Shown here: piece after piece, positions 38,163 to 38,253 of the stretch
Layout: the number at the start of each line of letters is the position of its first letter
Numbering within the stretch: the first letter of the stretch is position 1
Source: Athalassotoga sp049965695
GTDB lineage: Bacteria; Thermotogota; Thermotogae; Mesoaciditogales; Mesoaciditogaceae
Direction of reading: 5' to 3'
Assembly (NCBI RefSeq): GCF_049965695.1
Contig: NZ_JBMFWB010000018.1
Coordinates: 1 to 38,253 of the forward strand
DNA: 38,253 nt
Program-made: the position numbers and the translations under genes
Notes under the pieces: model-generated
Databases searched by the model: none
Seen by the model: the letters and a program-made list of their open reading frames with translations, nothing else
Told to the model about the DNA's origin: nothing

Positions 38163-38203
38163 GCAAGAATTCTCCCACTTCTATAAGTGGTGAGATGAAT
38201 TGC
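38163..38203. repeat. Imperfect hairpin downstream of the amidohydrolase
   Basis: The arms GCAAGAATTCTCCCACTT and, on the other strand, GCAATTCATCTCACCACTT pair with a few bulges around a CTAT loop (38181-38184). There is no proper T-tract, only a TTTGATTT stretch further on. It may be a weak terminator of the long operon or a subterminal hairpin of an IS200/IS605-type element extending to the right; the window ends 50 bases later, before this can be decided. Confidence 0.45.
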
Positions 38204-38253
38204 TCTTTGATTTGTGTTAGAATGGAATCAGATAGTAACAATCATTCGTCAGC

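Overview
The window reads as a chromosomal segment of an anaerobic, fermentative, moderately AT-rich bacterium. The best guess is the phylum Thermotogota, possibly a deep mesophilic or moderately thermophilic branch, but this rests only on gene content (ferredoxin-linked 2-oxoacid oxidation, no respiratory genes) and on protein style. No rRNA or other taxonomic marker is present. TTG and GTG starts preceded by strong GGAGG-type ribosome sites are frequent, and genes are packed with 4-base overlaps.

Layout. 2-3707: tail of a membrane protein, a YbjQ-family protein, then a leftward operon (sugar isomerase/epimerase, MFS transporter, acetamidase/formamidase) whose upstream gene survives only as a frameshifted Gfo/Idh/MocA relic. 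3706-7316: a metal/transport block with a zinc-type CDF exporter and its ArsR/SmtB regulator facing left, and a hotdog thioesterase, a small exporter and an Acr3/BASS permease facing right, closed by a clear terminator. 7367-11366: molybdenum cofactor genes (mog, moeA), then aroH-aroQ-tyrA-aroE. 11322-18853: one leftward nine-gene operon carrying every step of oxidative amino-acid fermentation: aminotransferase, two butyrate kinases, phosphate butyryltransferase, a P-loop ATPase, and a four-subunit 2-oxoacid:ferredoxin oxidoreductase. 18986-24952: PAP2 phosphatase, a small membrane protein, tRNA-Gly(TCC), dihydrolipoyl dehydrogenase, a 2-hydroxyacid dehydrogenase with an SQR-like flavoprotein, and an intact Gfo/Idh/MocA dehydrogenase. 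24971-27334: a zinc-ribbon TM2 protein and groES-groEL behind a degenerate CIRCE. 27911-38151: an uninterrupted rightward train of eleven genes (metallophosphatase, coaD, ddl, hslV, hslU, tig, clpP, clpX, tsaD, a biotin-synthase-like radical SAM protein, an amidohydrolase).

The most striking non-coding element is the gap between groES and the rightward train (about 27410-27900). It holds eleven exact copies of the nonamer TTTTCAACA, three one-mismatch copies, a consensus DnaA box (TTTTACACA), a near-consensus one (TTATCCCCA), a 65-bp direct repeat, and a terminal AT-rich inverted repeat. Its density, helical phasing, AT-rich flank and position at a divergence of gene direction make it a strong candidate replication origin, although dnaA is not in the window. 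Other points of interest are a near-consensus promoter with an operator that leaves the arsR message practically leaderless, an 76-bp palindromic repeat whose core recurs at the 3' end of a distant gene, and a proteostasis supercluster uniting HslVU, trigger factor and ClpXP.
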